Shown piece by piece: positions 1 to 10,635 of a DNA stretch of 63,943 nucleotides. The position numbers and the translations under genes are program-made. Source of the stretch: an uncultured Clostridium sp. (GTDB lineage: Bacteria; Bacillota_I; Bacilli_A; RF39; UBA660); NCBI GenBank assembly GCA_946402315.1, contig CAMIWC010000007.1, forward strand, positions 1 through 63,943, written 5' to 3'. Within the stretch, counting starts at the first letter, position 1, and each line of letters starts with the position of its first letter. The notes below the pieces were generated by a model. It was given only the letters and a program-made list of their open reading frames with translations. It did no database searches and was not told the origin of the DNA.

Positions 1-587
1 CACTTCCTCCATATATTCATGAAAAGTTAGAAGATCAAAATAGATATCAAACAGTATATGCTAAGTATCCAGGAAGTGCTGCTGCACCTACGGCTGGATT
101 ACATTTTACAGAAGAGTTAATGCAAGCGTTAAAAGACAAAGGAATCAATCTTTGTTATGTAACTCTTCATGTTGGTCTAGGTACATTTAGACCAGTTAAT
201 ACTGAAAATATCTTAGAACATCATATGCATAGTGAATATTATGAAATTGAACAAGATACAATAGATATTATTAACAAGACAAAAGAATCTGGTCATAGAT
301 TAGTTGCAGTTGGTACAACTACTGTTCGTACTCTTGAAACAGTTATGACTAAATATGGTAAATTAGTACCTACTACAGGAGATACTGATATCTTTATCTA
401 TCCTGGATATAAATTTAAAATAGTAGATAATCTTATTACTAATTTCCATTTGCCTAAATCAACTTTAGTTATGCTTGTTAGTGCTTTAGCTGGAAGAGAA
501 AACATTCTTAATGCTTATAAAGAAGCAGTTAATGAAAAGTATCGTTTCTTCTCATTTGGAGATAGTATGTTTATTATTGATAAATAA
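1..587 (+). CDS. queA: S-adenosylmethionine:tRNA ribosyltransferase-isomerase, 3' part
   Basis: QueA transfers and isomerises the ribosyl group of SAM onto 7-aminomethyl-deazaguanine in tRNA, the step that forms epoxyqueuosine. The reading frame is open from base 3, and the stretch before the first ATG at 120 encodes the family signature [13 protein letters not shown], so the gene began upstream of the window. About 195 C-terminal residues are present, including [10 protein letters not shown], the TTTVRTLE motif and the C-terminal [15 protein letters not shown]. It ends 36 bp before addB. In many Firmicutes queA follows ruvA-ruvB, so those genes may lie just upstream (inference). Nothing in the visible part looks damaged. 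Confidence 0.95.
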   Translation, partial: LPPYIHEKLEDQNRYQTVYAKYPGSAAAPTAGLHFTEELMQALKDKGINLCYVTLHVGLGTFRPVNTENILEHHMHSEYYEIEQDTIDIINKTKESGHRLVAVGTTTVRTLETVMTKYGKLVPTTGDTDIFIYPGYKFKIVDNLITNFHLPKSTLVMLVSALAGRENILNAYKEAVNEKYRFFSFGDSMFIIDK

Positions 588-623
588 AAGTAGAGAGATC
601 TACTTTTTATCTAGGAGGTTAAT

Positions 624-2975
624 ATGAATAAAACAAAGTTAATAATCGCTCCTAATTATATAAAAGAAAAATTGTTAAGAGAAAAAGAACAATCTAATGA
701 ATTAAATGATCTAAAGATTATTACAAGAGAAGAATTTATTAAAAATATATTCTTTGATTATAATGAAGAGACCATTCTTTTTCTAATGGATAAATACTCT
801 TTTAGAGAAACTATTGCTAAAGAAATTATTAATTGTATGTATTACGTAGATAATAAAATTAATAATACTAAGATAGATAATCTAATTGATTTAAAAGAAG
901 AATTAATAAGTAATAATCTTTTAATAATGAATCCATTATATAAAGTATTCTTACAAGATAAAGATATAGTTATTAAGGATTATAGAATAGATAATCTGTT
1001 TAAGAAAACTTTAGAAGAATATGAATACACTATAGAATCCTCTAATAATAAATATGAACATAGTACAATTTTAGAATTTTCTACTATAGAAGAAGAAATA
1101 GATTGTGTATTCCATAAAATTGGAGATTTAATAACTAGTGGAATAGATATAAATAAAATAAAGATAATTAACTACGGAGAAAGATATGAAAATGTCATAA
1201 CTAAATTATCTAGGTTTTATAATGTTCCAGTAGATGATCCAGGATACTCAATTTATTCTACGAAGATATGTATTGATTTCTTAAATAAGTTTAAAGTATC
1301 TAAATCATTTGATACAGCTTATAAATACATCATAACTAAATATAATAGTGAATCAGATATGAGTATAAATAATATTATTTTAAATGTATGTAATACTTAT
1401 AATAAGTACTTAGATAAATATAGTTTTAGAAGTATTCTAGAATTAGTAACTAATAGATTATTAAATACTCATGTTGGAATTCATTTACAAAACGAAGTAG
1501 AGTTACTTTCTTTTAAGAATTATAACTTTACAGATGAACATATCTTCTTAATTGGATTTAATCAAGGAGAATTACCAATTATTTATAAAAATGAAGATTA
1601 CTTAGAAGATTTTGAAAAAGATTTAATTGGTATGGAAAACTCTACAATTAAAAATAAACAATCCAAAGAAGATGTAATAGACTTTATTAATAAGACAAAG
1701 AACTTATATATGTCTTATCCATTGAATCATTTGGAAGAAAAGTATTATCCTTCTAATTTGATTAGTGAAAATAATATTAGTGTAATAGATAAAGAAGAGT
1801 TTGATACAAGTTATTCTAATCTATATTCAAAGATTAAACTTAGTCGTTATTTAGATGATTTAATTAAATTTGGAATTAATTCTAATGAATTATCTAAATA
1901 TTATGCTAATTATAAAATAGATTATTCTACTTATAATAATAAGTTTACTGGTATAGATAATGATTTATTATTAAAACTATTAAATAATAAATTAACTTTA
2001 TCTTATTCATCTATTAATACTTATAATAAATGTAATTTTAGATATTATTTAGAAAATATTTTAAAGATAAATAAGTATGAAGAATCATTCCAACAAAAGA
2101 TTGGAAACTTATTTCATTATTTATTAAGTATATGTTTAGAAGATAATTTTGATTTAGATATAGAATGGGATAAATATATTTCTCAATATGAATTAACTTC
2201 TAAAGAAAAAGTATTATTAATTAAATTAAAAAGAGAATTAGATTTTATTATTAATTTTGTTAGAAAACTTCATTTTGATACAGGACTTACTAAACATATG
2301 TTAGAACAAAAAATATCTATTGATAAAAGTATTAATAATATAGATGTAAGATTTACTGGTATTATAGATAAATTAATGTATAAAGATAATTTAGTAACAT
2401 TAATAGATTATAAGACAGGAAATCCAGATATAAGTATTAATAATGTTATATATGGTATTGATATGCAGCTACCTATATATTGGTATCTAGTAGTTAATTC
2501 TAATCTAATAAAAGAGCCAAAGTTTGTAGGAATGTACTTACAAAAGATACTTAGCCCTGAACAAAAAATAGAAGAAGAGAAAACTATAGAAGAACAAAAA
2601 GAAGATAACTTAAAACTAGTTGGTTATAGTTCAATTGATATGGATAGAATCGCAGTATTTGATCCAACTTATGAAAAAAGTATTTATATAAGAGGTATGA
2701 AGATTAATAAAGATGGAAGATTGAATGCTAATGCTAAAATATTAACTGATGAAAAATTAAATGGACTAGTAGGTATTATTGATAAAAAGATTGATGAAAA
2801 TAGAGATGATATCTTAGCTGGTAAATTCTCTATTAATCCAAAACAAATAGGAGATAAAAATATTGGGTGTGAATATTGTAAATATCGAGATATTTGTTTT
2901 AGAAAAAATGAAGATATAGAGACATTAAAAGAATATAAAGACTTATCTTATCTAGGAGGTGATTTAAATGCCTAG
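624..2975 (+). CDS. addB: ATP-dependent helicase/nuclease subunit AddB, short form
   Basis: AddB partners AddA in resecting double-strand breaks up to Chi-like sites for RecA loading. The 783-residue protein is much shorter than B. subtilis AddB (about 1166). It starts at the strand that normally follows the Walker A motif, and no GxxxxGK(T/S) is seen. The nuclease half is intact: IGNLFHYLLS, the PD-(D/E)XK core LIDYKTGNPD, and QLPIYW. The four iron-sulphur cysteines of AddB nucleases are visible, one near residue 470 (NKCNFRYY) and three near 749-757 (CEYCKYRDIC). SD AGGAGG precedes the ATG. The 3' end overlaps addA by 8 bp, so the two are translationally coupled. Identification is firm from the C-terminus and the neighbour. 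Confidence 0.9.
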   Translation: MNKTKLIIAPNYIKEKLLREKEQSNELNDLKIITREEFIKNIFFDYNEETILFLMDKYSFRETIAKEIINCMYYVDNKINNTKIDNLIDLKEELISNNLLIMNPLYKVFLQDKDIVIKDYRIDNLFKKTLEEYEYTIESSNNKYEHSTILEFSTIEEEIDCVFHKIGDLITSGIDINKIKIINYGERYENVITKLSRFYNVPVDDPGYSIYSTKICIDFLNKFKVSKSFDTAYKYIITKYNSESDMSINNIILNVCNTYNKYLDKYSFRSILELVTNRLLNTHVGIHLQNEVELLSFKNYNFTDEHIFLIGFNQGELPIIYKNEDYLEDFEKDLIGMENSTIKNKQSKEDVIDFINKTKNLYMSYPLNHLEEKYYPSNLISENNISVIDKEEFDTSYSNLYSKIKLSRYLDDLIKFGINSNELSKYYANYKIDYSTYNNKFTGIDNDLLLKLLNNKLTLSYSSINTYNKCNFRYYLENILKINKYEESFQQKIGNLFHYLLSICLEDNFDLDIEWDKYISQYELTSKEKVLLIKLKRELDFIINFVRKLHFDTGLTKHMLEQKISIDKSINNIDVRFTGIIDKLMYKDNLVTLIDYKTGNPDISINNVIYGIDMQLPIYWYLVVNSNLIKEPKFVGMYLQKILSPEQKIEEEKTIEEQKEDNLKLVGYSSIDMDRIAVFDPTYEKSIYIRGMKINKDGRLNANAKILTDEKLNGLVGIIDKKIDENRDDILAGKFSINPKQIGDKNIGCEYCKYRDICFRKNEDIETLKEYKDLSYLGGDLNA

Positions 2976-5900
2976 ATGGACAGAAGAACAAATGGCTGCG
3001 ATTAATAAAGAAGGAACTAATATAATCGTATCTGCTGGAGCAGGATCTGGTAAAACTGCCGTACTTTCTGAAAGAGTTCTAAGAAAGCTAAGAGATGGTA
3101 CTAAAATATCTGAAATGTTAATTCTTACATTTACTAATGCTGCAGCTTTTGAAATGAAAGAAAGAATCAGAAAGAAAATAAAAAGTGATCCAAGTCTAAC
3201 TGAACAACTTGATTTGATTGATGCATCATACGTAACAACATTCGATAGTTTTAGTCTTTCAATGGTAAAAAAATATTACTATTTACTAGATGTAGATAAA
3301 AATATAACTGTAGCGGATGCTAATATCATGAATAATAAAAGAAGAGAGTACTTAGATCAAATCTTTGATACTTATTATGATAATCCTACTGAAGATTTCT
3401 TAAAACTAATATCAGATTTTTGTGTTAAAGATGATAAAGATATAAAAGAAGCTATTCTAAATATATCTAGTAAGATGGATTTACTTCCAGAAAAAGAAGA
3501 ATATTTAAATAGTTATCTAGATACATACTTTAATGAAGAATATATAAATAAAAGCATTAAAGATTATTTAGATAAAGTTAATGATAAATATGATTACATC
3601 TATAATGGATTACTAGATGTTAAAGCAGGACTTGAAGGTAAACTATATGAAGAATATGAAATAGTAACTAGACAATATGAAAGTGCTAAAACATTAGAAG
3701 AAAAAGTAGAAGTACTTAAAATAACATTACCAGCAATGAATAAAAATGTTGATCCTTTAACTAAAGATTTAAAAGTTAAAATAAATGATGCTAAAAATGA
3801 ATTAGTTAAATACATAACATTTACTAGTGAAGAAGAGATTAGAGAATCAATTCAAATTACTAAGAGTTATGCTAAAGTATTTATTGATGTTATAAGAAAA
3901 CTTGATCAAATGATATCTGAATACAAGCATTATAATAATACATATGAATTTATTGATATAGCTAAACTAGCTATTAAAGTAGTTAAAGATAATCCTGATA
4001 TTAGAGATAATTTAAAATATGGATTTAAAGAAATAATGATAGATGAGTATCAAGATACATCTGACTTACAAGAAATATTTATTAATCTAATAGAGAATAA
4101 TAATGTCTATATGGTTGGAGATATTAAACAAGCGATCTATCGTTTTAGAAATGCTAATCCTAATATCTTTAAAAATAAATATGATAAATATTCTAGAGGA
4201 GATAATGGATATAAAATAGATTTACTTAAGAATTTCCGTAGTCGTAGTGAAGTTCTTGATAATATTAATTTAATCTTTAATCCGGTTATGAATAATCATA
4301 TTGGTGGAGCAGAATATCAATCTTCTCATCAAATGATATTTGGTAATACTACTTATAATGAAGCTGGAAAAACTGATAAAGATTACAATATGGATATTTT
4401 AAATTACATTTATGATAAAGAATGTGGATTTACTAAAGAAGAGATTGAAGTATTTACAATCGCTCGTGATATCGAAGGTAAAGTTAAGAACAAGTATCCA
4501 ATATTTGATAAAGATACCGGTGAAATACATGATGCTAAATATAGTGATTTCTGTATTTTAATTCATCGTACTAAAGACTTTGATCTTTATAAACAAATAT
4601 TTGAATATTTAAATATACCTATAGAAAAATATACAAGTACTGATATAACTCAAGATAATGAAATAAACATAATTAAAAATATAATTACATTAATGTTATC
4701 TGTTATAAATGAAAGGTTCGACGTCGAAGCAAAATATGCATTCATATCTATTCTTAGAAGTTACTTATATCGATTAGATGATGAAGAAATATTTGAATAC
4801 TTTGTAAATGATAATTACAAAGATTCAGAACTATATAAATATGTAGTAGAGTTATGTAATGGTATTGAAACATTATCAATTTCAAAGATAATTGAACTTA
4901 TAATTGATGCCTTTGCTTTCTATGAAAAGAGTATTACTGTAGGTGATACTTATAAACTTGATATTAGACTTGAATCAATATTAAAGTTAAGTAAACAATA
5001 TGAAACATTAGGTTGTACTTTAGAAGAGTTTAGAGACTTTTTAGATAATTTAAATGGTGATGATATGAGTCTCGAATGTAACTTCAATGATAGTAGAGAA
5101 GATAGTGTTAAGATTATGTCTATTCATAAATCTAAAGGACTAGAGTTTAATATATGTTACTTTAGTGGTTTCTTTGGTAAGTTTAATATGCAAGATATTA
5201 ATGCTAGGTTCTTATTTAGTAATAAATATGGAATGATACTTCCTTATTACAAAGAAGGTATTGGTACAACAATCTTTAAGACTTTATATAAAGAAGACTT
5301 TATGGTAGATGAAATAAGTGAAAAAATAAGACTTTTCTATGTAGCTTTAACACGAGCTAAAGAGAAGATGATACTTGTTACATCTTTAGAAGAAGAGGAA
5401 TCATACGATGATTTAGTACCAGATGATATAAGACTAAAATACACCTCATTTAATTCAATCTTAAAGAGTATTTACGCTACTATTAGTCCTTATATAAAAG
5501 AGATTGATTTAGAGAAATTAAATATGACTAGAGACTATAATTTAGTTAAAAAAGTAGACTACAAGAAATTGATTGAACCATCTAATGAAGTTATTAATAA
5601 TATTTCAATTAATATAGATAATGAAATAATTACTAATAAACATTTCTCTAAAGGTAGTCATGAAATACTAGATGAAGAAGTATTTGCTAAGATGCAGTTT
5701 GGTACTTATATCCATTACTTATTTGAATTGTTTGATTTTAAAAATCCTGATTATTCATATATAGAAGATAATTATGTACCATATATAAAATCATTTGTTG
5801 AAAGTGATATTGATTTTAATACTTGTGAAATATATAAAGAATATGAATTTATCTATGAAAAAGATAATGAAGAATTACATGGAATTATAGATTTACTTCT

Positions 5901-6075
5901 TGTATATGATGATCATATTAAGATAATTGATTATAAATTAAAGAATATAGATGACGATAATTACTTAAAACAACTTAATGGATACAAAGAATATATAGAG
6001 AAGAAATTAAATAAAGAAACACATATCTATTTATATTCAGTAATTGATAAAAAACTAGAAGAATTAAAGGGATAG
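2968..6075 (+). CDS. addA: ATP-dependent helicase/nuclease subunit AddA
   Basis: AddA is the UvrD-type 3'-5' helicase plus nuclease of the AddAB double-strand-break resection enzyme. The 1035 residues begin with the Q-motif region TEEQMAAI and Walker A SAGAGSGKTAV (about residues 22-32). They continue with LTFTNAAAFEMKERI (motif Ia), DEYQDTSDLQ (Walker B), GDIKQAIYRFR (motif III), SIHKSKGLEF (motif V) and FYVALTRAKEKM (motif VI). They end with a RecB-like nuclease: GTYIHYLFE, the ELHGIIDLLL strand and IIDYKLKN. The start overlaps the end of addB, with AGGAGGTGAT just upstream. The stop codon lies within the following terminator hairpin. It is slightly shorter than the Bacillus protein but complete in its motifs. 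Confidence 0.96.
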   Translation: MPRWTEEQMAAINKEGTNIIVSAGAGSGKTAVLSERVLRKLRDGTKISEMLILTFTNAAAFEMKERIRKKIKSDPSLTEQLDLIDASYVTTFDSFSLSMVKKYYYLLDVDKNITVADANIMNNKRREYLDQIFDTYYDNPTEDFLKLISDFCVKDDKDIKEAILNISSKMDLLPEKEEYLNSYLDTYFNEEYINKSIKDYLDKVNDKYDYIYNGLLDVKAGLEGKLYEEYEIVTRQYESAKTLEEKVEVLKITLPAMNKNVDPLTKDLKVKINDAKNELVKYITFTSEEEIRESIQITKSYAKVFIDVIRKLDQMISEYKHYNNTYEFIDIAKLAIKVVKDNPDIRDNLKYGFKEIMIDEYQDTSDLQEIFINLIENNNVYMVGDIKQAIYRFRNANPNIFKNKYDKYSRGDNGYKIDLLKNFRSRSEVLDNINLIFNPVMNNHIGGAEYQSSHQMIFGNTTYNEAGKTDKDYNMDILNYIYDKECGFTKEEIEVFTIARDIEGKVKNKYPIFDKDTGEIHDAKYSDFCILIHRTKDFDLYKQIFEYLNIPIEKYTSTDITQDNEINIIKNIITLMLSVINERFDVEAKYAFISILRSYLYRLDDEEIFEYFVNDNYKDSELYKYVVELCNGIETLSISKIIELIIDAFAFYEKSITVGDTYKLDIRLESILKLSKQYETLGCTLEEFRDFLDNLNGDDMSLECNFNDSREDSVKIMSIHKSKGLEFNICYFSGFFGKFNMQDINARFLFSNKYGMILPYYKEGIGTTIFKTLYKEDFMVDEISEKIRLFYVALTRAKEKMILVTSLEEEESYDDLVPDDIRLKYTSFNSILKSIYATISPYIKEIDLEKLNMTRDYNLVKKVDYKKLIEPSNEVINNISINIDNEIITNKHFSKGSHEILDEEVFAKMQFGTYIHYLFELFDFKNPDYSYIEDNYVPYIKSFVESDIDFNTCEIYKEYEFIYEKDNEELHGIIDLLLVYDDHIKIIDYKLKNIDDDNYLKQLNGYKEYIEKKLNKETHIYLYSVIDKKLEELKG

Positions 6076-6108
6076 ACAAGTCAATAAATGTCTATTCCCT
6101 TTATTTTT
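6066..6108 (+). terminator. Intrinsic terminator after addA
   Basis: AAAGGGATAGACA pairs with TGTCTATTCCCTTT (one bulged T), followed by a T-rich run. The addA stop codon lies inside the left arm. Confidence 0.85.
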
Positions 6109-6120
6109 CAACATATTATT

Positions 6121-6129
6121 TGATATAAT
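6121..6129 (+). promoter_or_regulatory. Extended -10 promoter of parE-parC
   Basis: TGA-TATAAT forms an extended -10, about 19 bp ahead of the parE start and just after the addA terminator. No clear -35 is seen. Confidence 0.6.
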
Positions 6130-6147
6130 ATTTTAGGAGATGGTTAT

Positions 6148-8052
6148 ATGGCAAAATATGATGGTACATCTATAAAGATCCTAGAAGGGCTTGAAGCAGT
6201 TAGAAAACGTCCTGGAATGTATATTGGATCTACTGATAAAAGAGGCCTTCATCATTTAGTTTGGGAAATAGTAGATAACGCTATTGATGAAGCGATTAAT
6301 GGATTTGGTAACTATATAAAAATAACCCTTAATAGTGATAAAAGTATAACTATTGAGGATTTTGGTCGTGGTGTTCCAGTAGATATGCATGAGTCTGGAA
6401 GAAGTACTCCTGAAGTAATTTATACGATTCTACATGCTGGTGGTAAGTTCGAACAATCAGGATATAAAGTTAGTGGTGGACTACATGGAGTAGGTGCTTC
6501 TGTCGTTAATGCTTTAAGTAAGTGGATGACTGTTAATATTTGTCGTGATAAAGAAGAATATTCTATATCTTTCTGTGATGGTGGTAAAGTAAAAAGTCCA
6601 CTTAAAAAGATTGGGCCATCTAAAAAAGTATCTGGTACAACTGTAACATTTTTACCAGATGAAGAAATATTTTCAACAATAACATTTAACTATTCAACTA
6701 TCTGTGAAAGAATGCAAGAATCAGCATTCTTAATCAAAGGACTTACTATTGAAGTAATAGAAGAGTCTACCGGTAGAAGTGAAAAGTACTGTTATGAACA
6801 AGGAGTACTTGAATTTGTTAAATATTTAAATGAAGATAAAAATGCTATACATGATGCAGTGATATTTGAAGGAGTTAAGAATGATATTGATGTAGAAGTA
6901 GCTCTTCAATATACAGATACATATAATGAAAACATAGTTTCATTTGTTAACAACGTTAAAACTATTGATGGTGGTTCTCACGAAGTAGGATTTAAAACTG
7001 CTATTACAAAAGTATTTAATGATTATGCTAAAAATAATGGATATATAAAAGGAAAAGATAAAACTTTTGAAGGTAGTGATGTAAGAGAAGGATTAACTGC
7101 CATTATCTCCTTAAAGATTCCTGAAGCATTACTAGAATTTGAAGGACAAACTAAAGGTAAACTTGGTACTCCTATTGCTAGGGTTGCAGTAGAGTCACTT
7201 GTTTCTGAAAAACTAAGTTTCTTCTTAGAAGAAAATAAAAAAATTGCTACTGATATAATTGAAAAAGCTCTTCGTAGTAAAACAGCAAGGGAGGCAGCAC
7301 GTAAAGCAAGAGATGATGCAAGAAAGGGTAAAACTAAAAAACAAGAACGAAACCTTTCTGGAAAGCTTGCTCCTGCTCAAACACGTAATAAAACTAAAAA
7401 TGAATTATTCTTAGTCGAGGGAGATTCAGCTGGAGGTTCTGCTAAACAAGGTAGAGATCGTAAATTTCAAGCAATACTTCCTTTGCGTGGTAAAGTACTT
7501 AATGCTGAAAAGACATCTATTGATGATATGTTAAAAAATGAAGAAATTAATACAATGATTTATACAATTGGTGCTGACTTTGGAAGTAACTTTGAACTTG
7601 ATGATTGTGAATATGACAAAGTAATTATCATGACCGATGCCGATGATGATGGTGCTCATATTCAATGTCTACTTCTTACATTCTTCTATCGTTATATGAA
7701 ACCACTTATTGAAGCTGGAAAAGTTTACATTGCACTTCCTCCTTTATTTAAAATAACTAGTGGTAAGAATGTTAGTTATGCATATAGTATGGAAGAAATG
7801 AAAGAAATGACTAAAGATAAGAAGTGCGAAATACAAAGATATAAAGGACTTGGTGAAATGAATGCTGAACAATTAGCTGAAACGACAATGGATCCAGCTA
7901 CTCGTTCTTTGATAAGAGTAACAATAGAAGATGCAGCACTTGTAGAACGTCGTGTTAGTGTTTTAATGGGGGATGCTGTTGAACCAAGAAAAGATTGGAT
8001 AGAAAAGAATGTAATCTTCTCGTTAGAAGATGAATATAAAATAGAAGTATAG
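6148..8052 (+). CDS. parE: DNA topoisomerase IV subunit B (ParE)
   Basis: ParE is the ATPase subunit of topoisomerase IV, which decatenates daughter chromosomes. The 634 residues show the GHKL ATPase motifs (EIVDNAIDEA, DFGRGVPVD, GGLHGVGASVVNALS), the transducer domain, and the TOPRIM domain with EGDSAGGSAKQGRDRKFQ and DADDDGAHI. The C-terminal signature QRYKGLGEMNAEQL follows. The segment FFYRYMKPLIEAGKVYIALP and the partner gene separate it from GyrB. SD AGGAGATGG precedes the ATG. It is 8 bp from parC, and AGGGGGAT before parC supports one operon. Length matches the family. Confidence 0.95.
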   Translation: MAKYDGTSIKILEGLEAVRKRPGMYIGSTDKRGLHHLVWEIVDNAIDEAINGFGNYIKITLNSDKSITIEDFGRGVPVDMHESGRSTPEVIYTILHAGGKFEQSGYKVSGGLHGVGASVVNALSKWMTVNICRDKEEYSISFCDGGKVKSPLKKIGPSKKVSGTTVTFLPDEEIFSTITFNYSTICERMQESAFLIKGLTIEVIEESTGRSEKYCYEQGVLEFVKYLNEDKNAIHDAVIFEGVKNDIDVEVALQYTDTYNENIVSFVNNVKTIDGGSHEVGFKTAITKVFNDYAKNNGYIKGKDKTFEGSDVREGLTAIISLKIPEALLEFEGQTKGKLGTPIARVAVESLVSEKLSFFLEENKKIATDIIEKALRSKTAREAARKARDDARKGKTKKQERNLSGKLAPAQTRNKTKNELFLVEGDSAGGSAKQGRDRKFQAILPLRGKVLNAEKTSIDDMLKNEEINTMIYTIGADFGSNFELDDCEYDKVIIMTDADDDGAHIQCLLLTFFYRYMKPLIEAGKVYIALPPLFKITSGKNVSYAYSMEEMKEMTKDKKCEIQRYKGLGEMNAEQLAETTMDPATRSLIRVTIEDAALVERRVSVLMGDAVEPRKDWIEKNVIFSLEDEYKIEV

Positions 8053-8060
8053 GGGGATTT

Positions 8061-10580
8061 ATGGAAAATAATATTTTAGATAAAATTTATGACTACTCCC
8101 TAGAAGAAATAATGGGAGAGAGATTTGGAAGATATGCTAAATATATCATTCAAGATCGTGCTATTCCTGATGTAAGAGATGGATTAAAACCAGTTCAAAG
8201 ACGTATTCTTTTTGGTATGTATAAAGATCATAATACTTATGATAAACCATATCGTAAAAGTGCTAAAACTGTTGGTAATGTAATGGGTAATTACCATCCA
8301 CATGGAGATTCATCTATTTATGAAGCTATGGTTCGTATGAGTCAATGGTGGAAACAAAATACTACATATATAGATATGCATGGTAATAATGGATCTATGG
8401 ATGGAGATCCTCCTGCTGCTATGCGTTATACTGAAGCAAGACTTGCTAAAATATCTAATGAACTTTTAAAAGACTTAGATAGGGACACTGTAGTAATGGC
8501 TCCTAACTTTGATGATACTGAGTTAGAACCAACTGTACTTCCTGCTAAGTTTCCAAACCTTCTAGTTAATGGAACAATGGGTATTAGTGCTGGATATGCT
8601 ACTAATATTCCACCACATAATTTAACTGAAGTAATAGATGCAACTATTAAAAGAATAGATACTCCTAATTGTCGATTAGATACAATTATGGATATTGTAA
8701 AAGGACCAGACTTTCCTACAGGTGGAATAGTAGAAGGGCTTGATGAAATTAAAAAAGCTTATGAAACTGGTCGTGGAAGAATAGTAGTTAAATCGCGTAC
8801 TAATTGGGAAGATGCTAAAGGTAAGCTTACACTTGTTATTACTGAAATACCTTATGAAGTAAATAAAGCTCAATTAGTTCGTAGAATAGATGAAATAAGA
8901 ATTGAGAAAAAGATAGATGGAATAGTAGAGACTAGAGATGAATCTGATAAAGATGGTCTAAGAATTGCTATTGATTGTAGAAAAGACGCTAATCGTGAAC
9001 TTATACTAAACTACCTTCTTAAAAATACAGAATTACAAATTAATTATAGTTTTAATATGGTGGCTATTGTTAATCGTTGTCCTAAACTATTAGGATTATT
9101 AGAAATAATAGATGCTTATATAGAACATTTAAAAGATGTAATAATAAGACGTACTAAATTTGATTTAGATCATGCTAAAGCAAGATTACATATCGTTGAA
9201 GGATTAATTAAATGCTTATCTATTCTAGATGAAGTTATTCGTGTAATTCGTGCTAGTAAAAATAGAGCAGATGCTAAAGAAAACTTAATTAAAGAATTTG
9301 ACTTTTCTCCTGAACAAAGTGAAGCAATTATTACATTACAACTTTATAAATTAACTAATACTGATGTTACTGAATTAGAAGAAGAATTAAAAAGATTAAC
9401 TGAAATAATTAAAAGACTAGAAGAGATTCTAGCTAATGAAGAAGTTCTTAAAGGAGTAATGAAAGAAGAATTAAGACGTATCAAAAAAGAATATGCAGCA
9501 CCTCGTAAAACTGATATTAAAGATGAGATTACTACTATAAAGATTGATAACGTTGATATGATTCAAAAAGAAGATGTAGTAATATCTATTTCTCATGATG
9601 GATATATTAAATGTTCTTCTAATCGTAGTTACCAAGCTTCTAATGGTGAATCTACTATGAAAGAAGGAGACTATGTCTTAGGTTTATTTGAACTTAATAC
9701 ATTAGATACAGTTCTAATCTTTACTGATTTAGGTAATTATTATTTTGTACCTGTTCATGAAATACCTACATGTTCATGGAAAGACTTGGGTAAACATTTA
9801 AGTAATGTTATTAAGTTAGATAGTGGAGAAGAAATAATTGGATGTCTTCCTATTACTAATTTTGATGATAGAGAAATACTTCTATCTACTAAGTTAGGTA
9901 TGATTAAACGTGTTAAATTATCTGAGTTTAAAACTAGTAAGACTTTAAAGCCAATAGTTTGTATGAAATTAAAAGATAAAGATAAGTTACTTGCAGTATC
10001 ATTTGTTACAAGTAAAGAAATATTTGTTACTACTAAGAAATCATATGGACTTTGGTATGATGTATCTGAAGTACCGGTAGTAGGTATTAAAGCAGCTGGA
10101 GTTAAATCAATCAATTTAAAAGATGATTCTGTTTTAAATGTTTCTAACTTTGATTTAAGCGATGAATATCTTGCAGTTATTACTAATAAAGGTACTGGTA
10201 AACGTGTAAAACTTTCTGAATTTGATAAAACTAGTCGTGCTAAACGTGGATTATTACTTCTACGTGAAGTTAAATCTAATCCATATAAGATAGTAGCGGC
10301 TCTAGTAGTTGATTCTAAGAAGCATTTAGGAATTAAGACTAATGATATTAATCTTATAAAGGTAACTGAACTTCCTATAATGGATAGATATTCTACTGGA
10401 TCATCTATAGTAAAAGGTACAGTTATTGATACATTTATTAGTCAAGAACTTACTAAAACAACAGAAGTTAAAGAAAAGGTACAAGTACCAGAAGAAGTAG
10501 TTGAACCTAAAAAAGTATCTTTAAAAGAAATAGATGAAAGATTAATGACGATAGATGATTTTATTGACATAGAAGAATAA
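8061..10580 (+). CDS. parC: DNA topoisomerase IV subunit A (ParC)
   Basis: ParC is the DNA-breaking subunit of topoisomerase IV. The 839 residues contain the winged-helix breakage domain with catalytic Tyr123 in AAMRYTEARL, followed by the tower, a coiled-coil region (about 430-480) and a C-terminal beta-pinwheel of roughly 300 residues. The quinolone-resistance region reads HPHGDSSIYE, with Ser84 and Glu88. These correspond to the sensitive residues Ser80 and Glu84 of S. aureus GrlA, so no known resistance substitution is seen there. The last 40 residues are charged. It is cotranscribed with parE, 8 bp upstream, and ends at a strong terminator. Confidence 0.95.
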   Translation: MENNILDKIYDYSLEEIMGERFGRYAKYIIQDRAIPDVRDGLKPVQRRILFGMYKDHNTYDKPYRKSAKTVGNVMGNYHPHGDSSIYEAMVRMSQWWKQNTTYIDMHGNNGSMDGDPPAAMRYTEARLAKISNELLKDLDRDTVVMAPNFDDTELEPTVLPAKFPNLLVNGTMGISAGYATNIPPHNLTEVIDATIKRIDTPNCRLDTIMDIVKGPDFPTGGIVEGLDEIKKAYETGRGRIVVKSRTNWEDAKGKLTLVITEIPYEVNKAQLVRRIDEIRIEKKIDGIVETRDESDKDGLRIAIDCRKDANRELILNYLLKNTELQINYSFNMVAIVNRCPKLLGLLEIIDAYIEHLKDVIIRRTKFDLDHAKARLHIVEGLIKCLSILDEVIRVIRASKNRADAKENLIKEFDFSPEQSEAIITLQLYKLTNTDVTELEEELKRLTEIIKRLEEILANEEVLKGVMKEELRRIKKEYAAPRKTDIKDEITTIKIDNVDMIQKEDVVISISHDGYIKCSSNRSYQASNGESTMKEGDYVLGLFELNTLDTVLIFTDLGNYYFVPVHEIPTCSWKDLGKHLSNVIKLDSGEEIIGCLPITNFDDREILLSTKLGMIKRVKLSEFKTSKTLKPIVCMKLKDKDKLLAVSFVTSKEIFVTTKKSYGLWYDVSEVPVVGIKAAGVKSINLKDDSVLNVSNFDLSDEYLAVITNKGTGKRVKLSEFDKTSRAKRGLLLLREVKSNPYKIVAALVVDSKKHLGIKTNDINLIKVTELPIMDRYSTGSSIVKGTVIDTFISQELTKTTEVKEKVQVPEEVVEPKKVSLKEIDERLMTIDDFIDIEE

Positions 10581-10604
10581 GAAATAATTTCTTATTCTTT
10601 TTTC
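10575..10604 (+). terminator. Intrinsic terminator after parC
   Basis: GAATAAGAAA/TTTCTTATTC hairpin followed by TTTTTTCTTT. The parC stop codon is in the left arm. Confidence 0.85.
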
Positions 10605-10606
10605 TT

Positions 10607-10615
10607 TGTTATAAT
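10607..10615 (+). promoter_or_regulatory. Extended -10 promoter of the 10.6-kb membrane gene
   Basis: TGT-TATAAT directly follows the T-run of the parC terminator, 20 bp before the start codon. Confidence 0.6.
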
Positions 10616-10635
10616 TAATATAGGAGATGATATTA

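Noticed and set aside
9755-10114. Minus-strand open frame inside parC
   Set aside because: It is complementary to the parC C-terminal domain, with no ribosome binding site or recognisable motifs.
8061-10580. Fluoroquinolone-resistance mutation in ParC
   Set aside because: The region reads HPHGDSSIYE, with the sensitive Ser and Glu in place.
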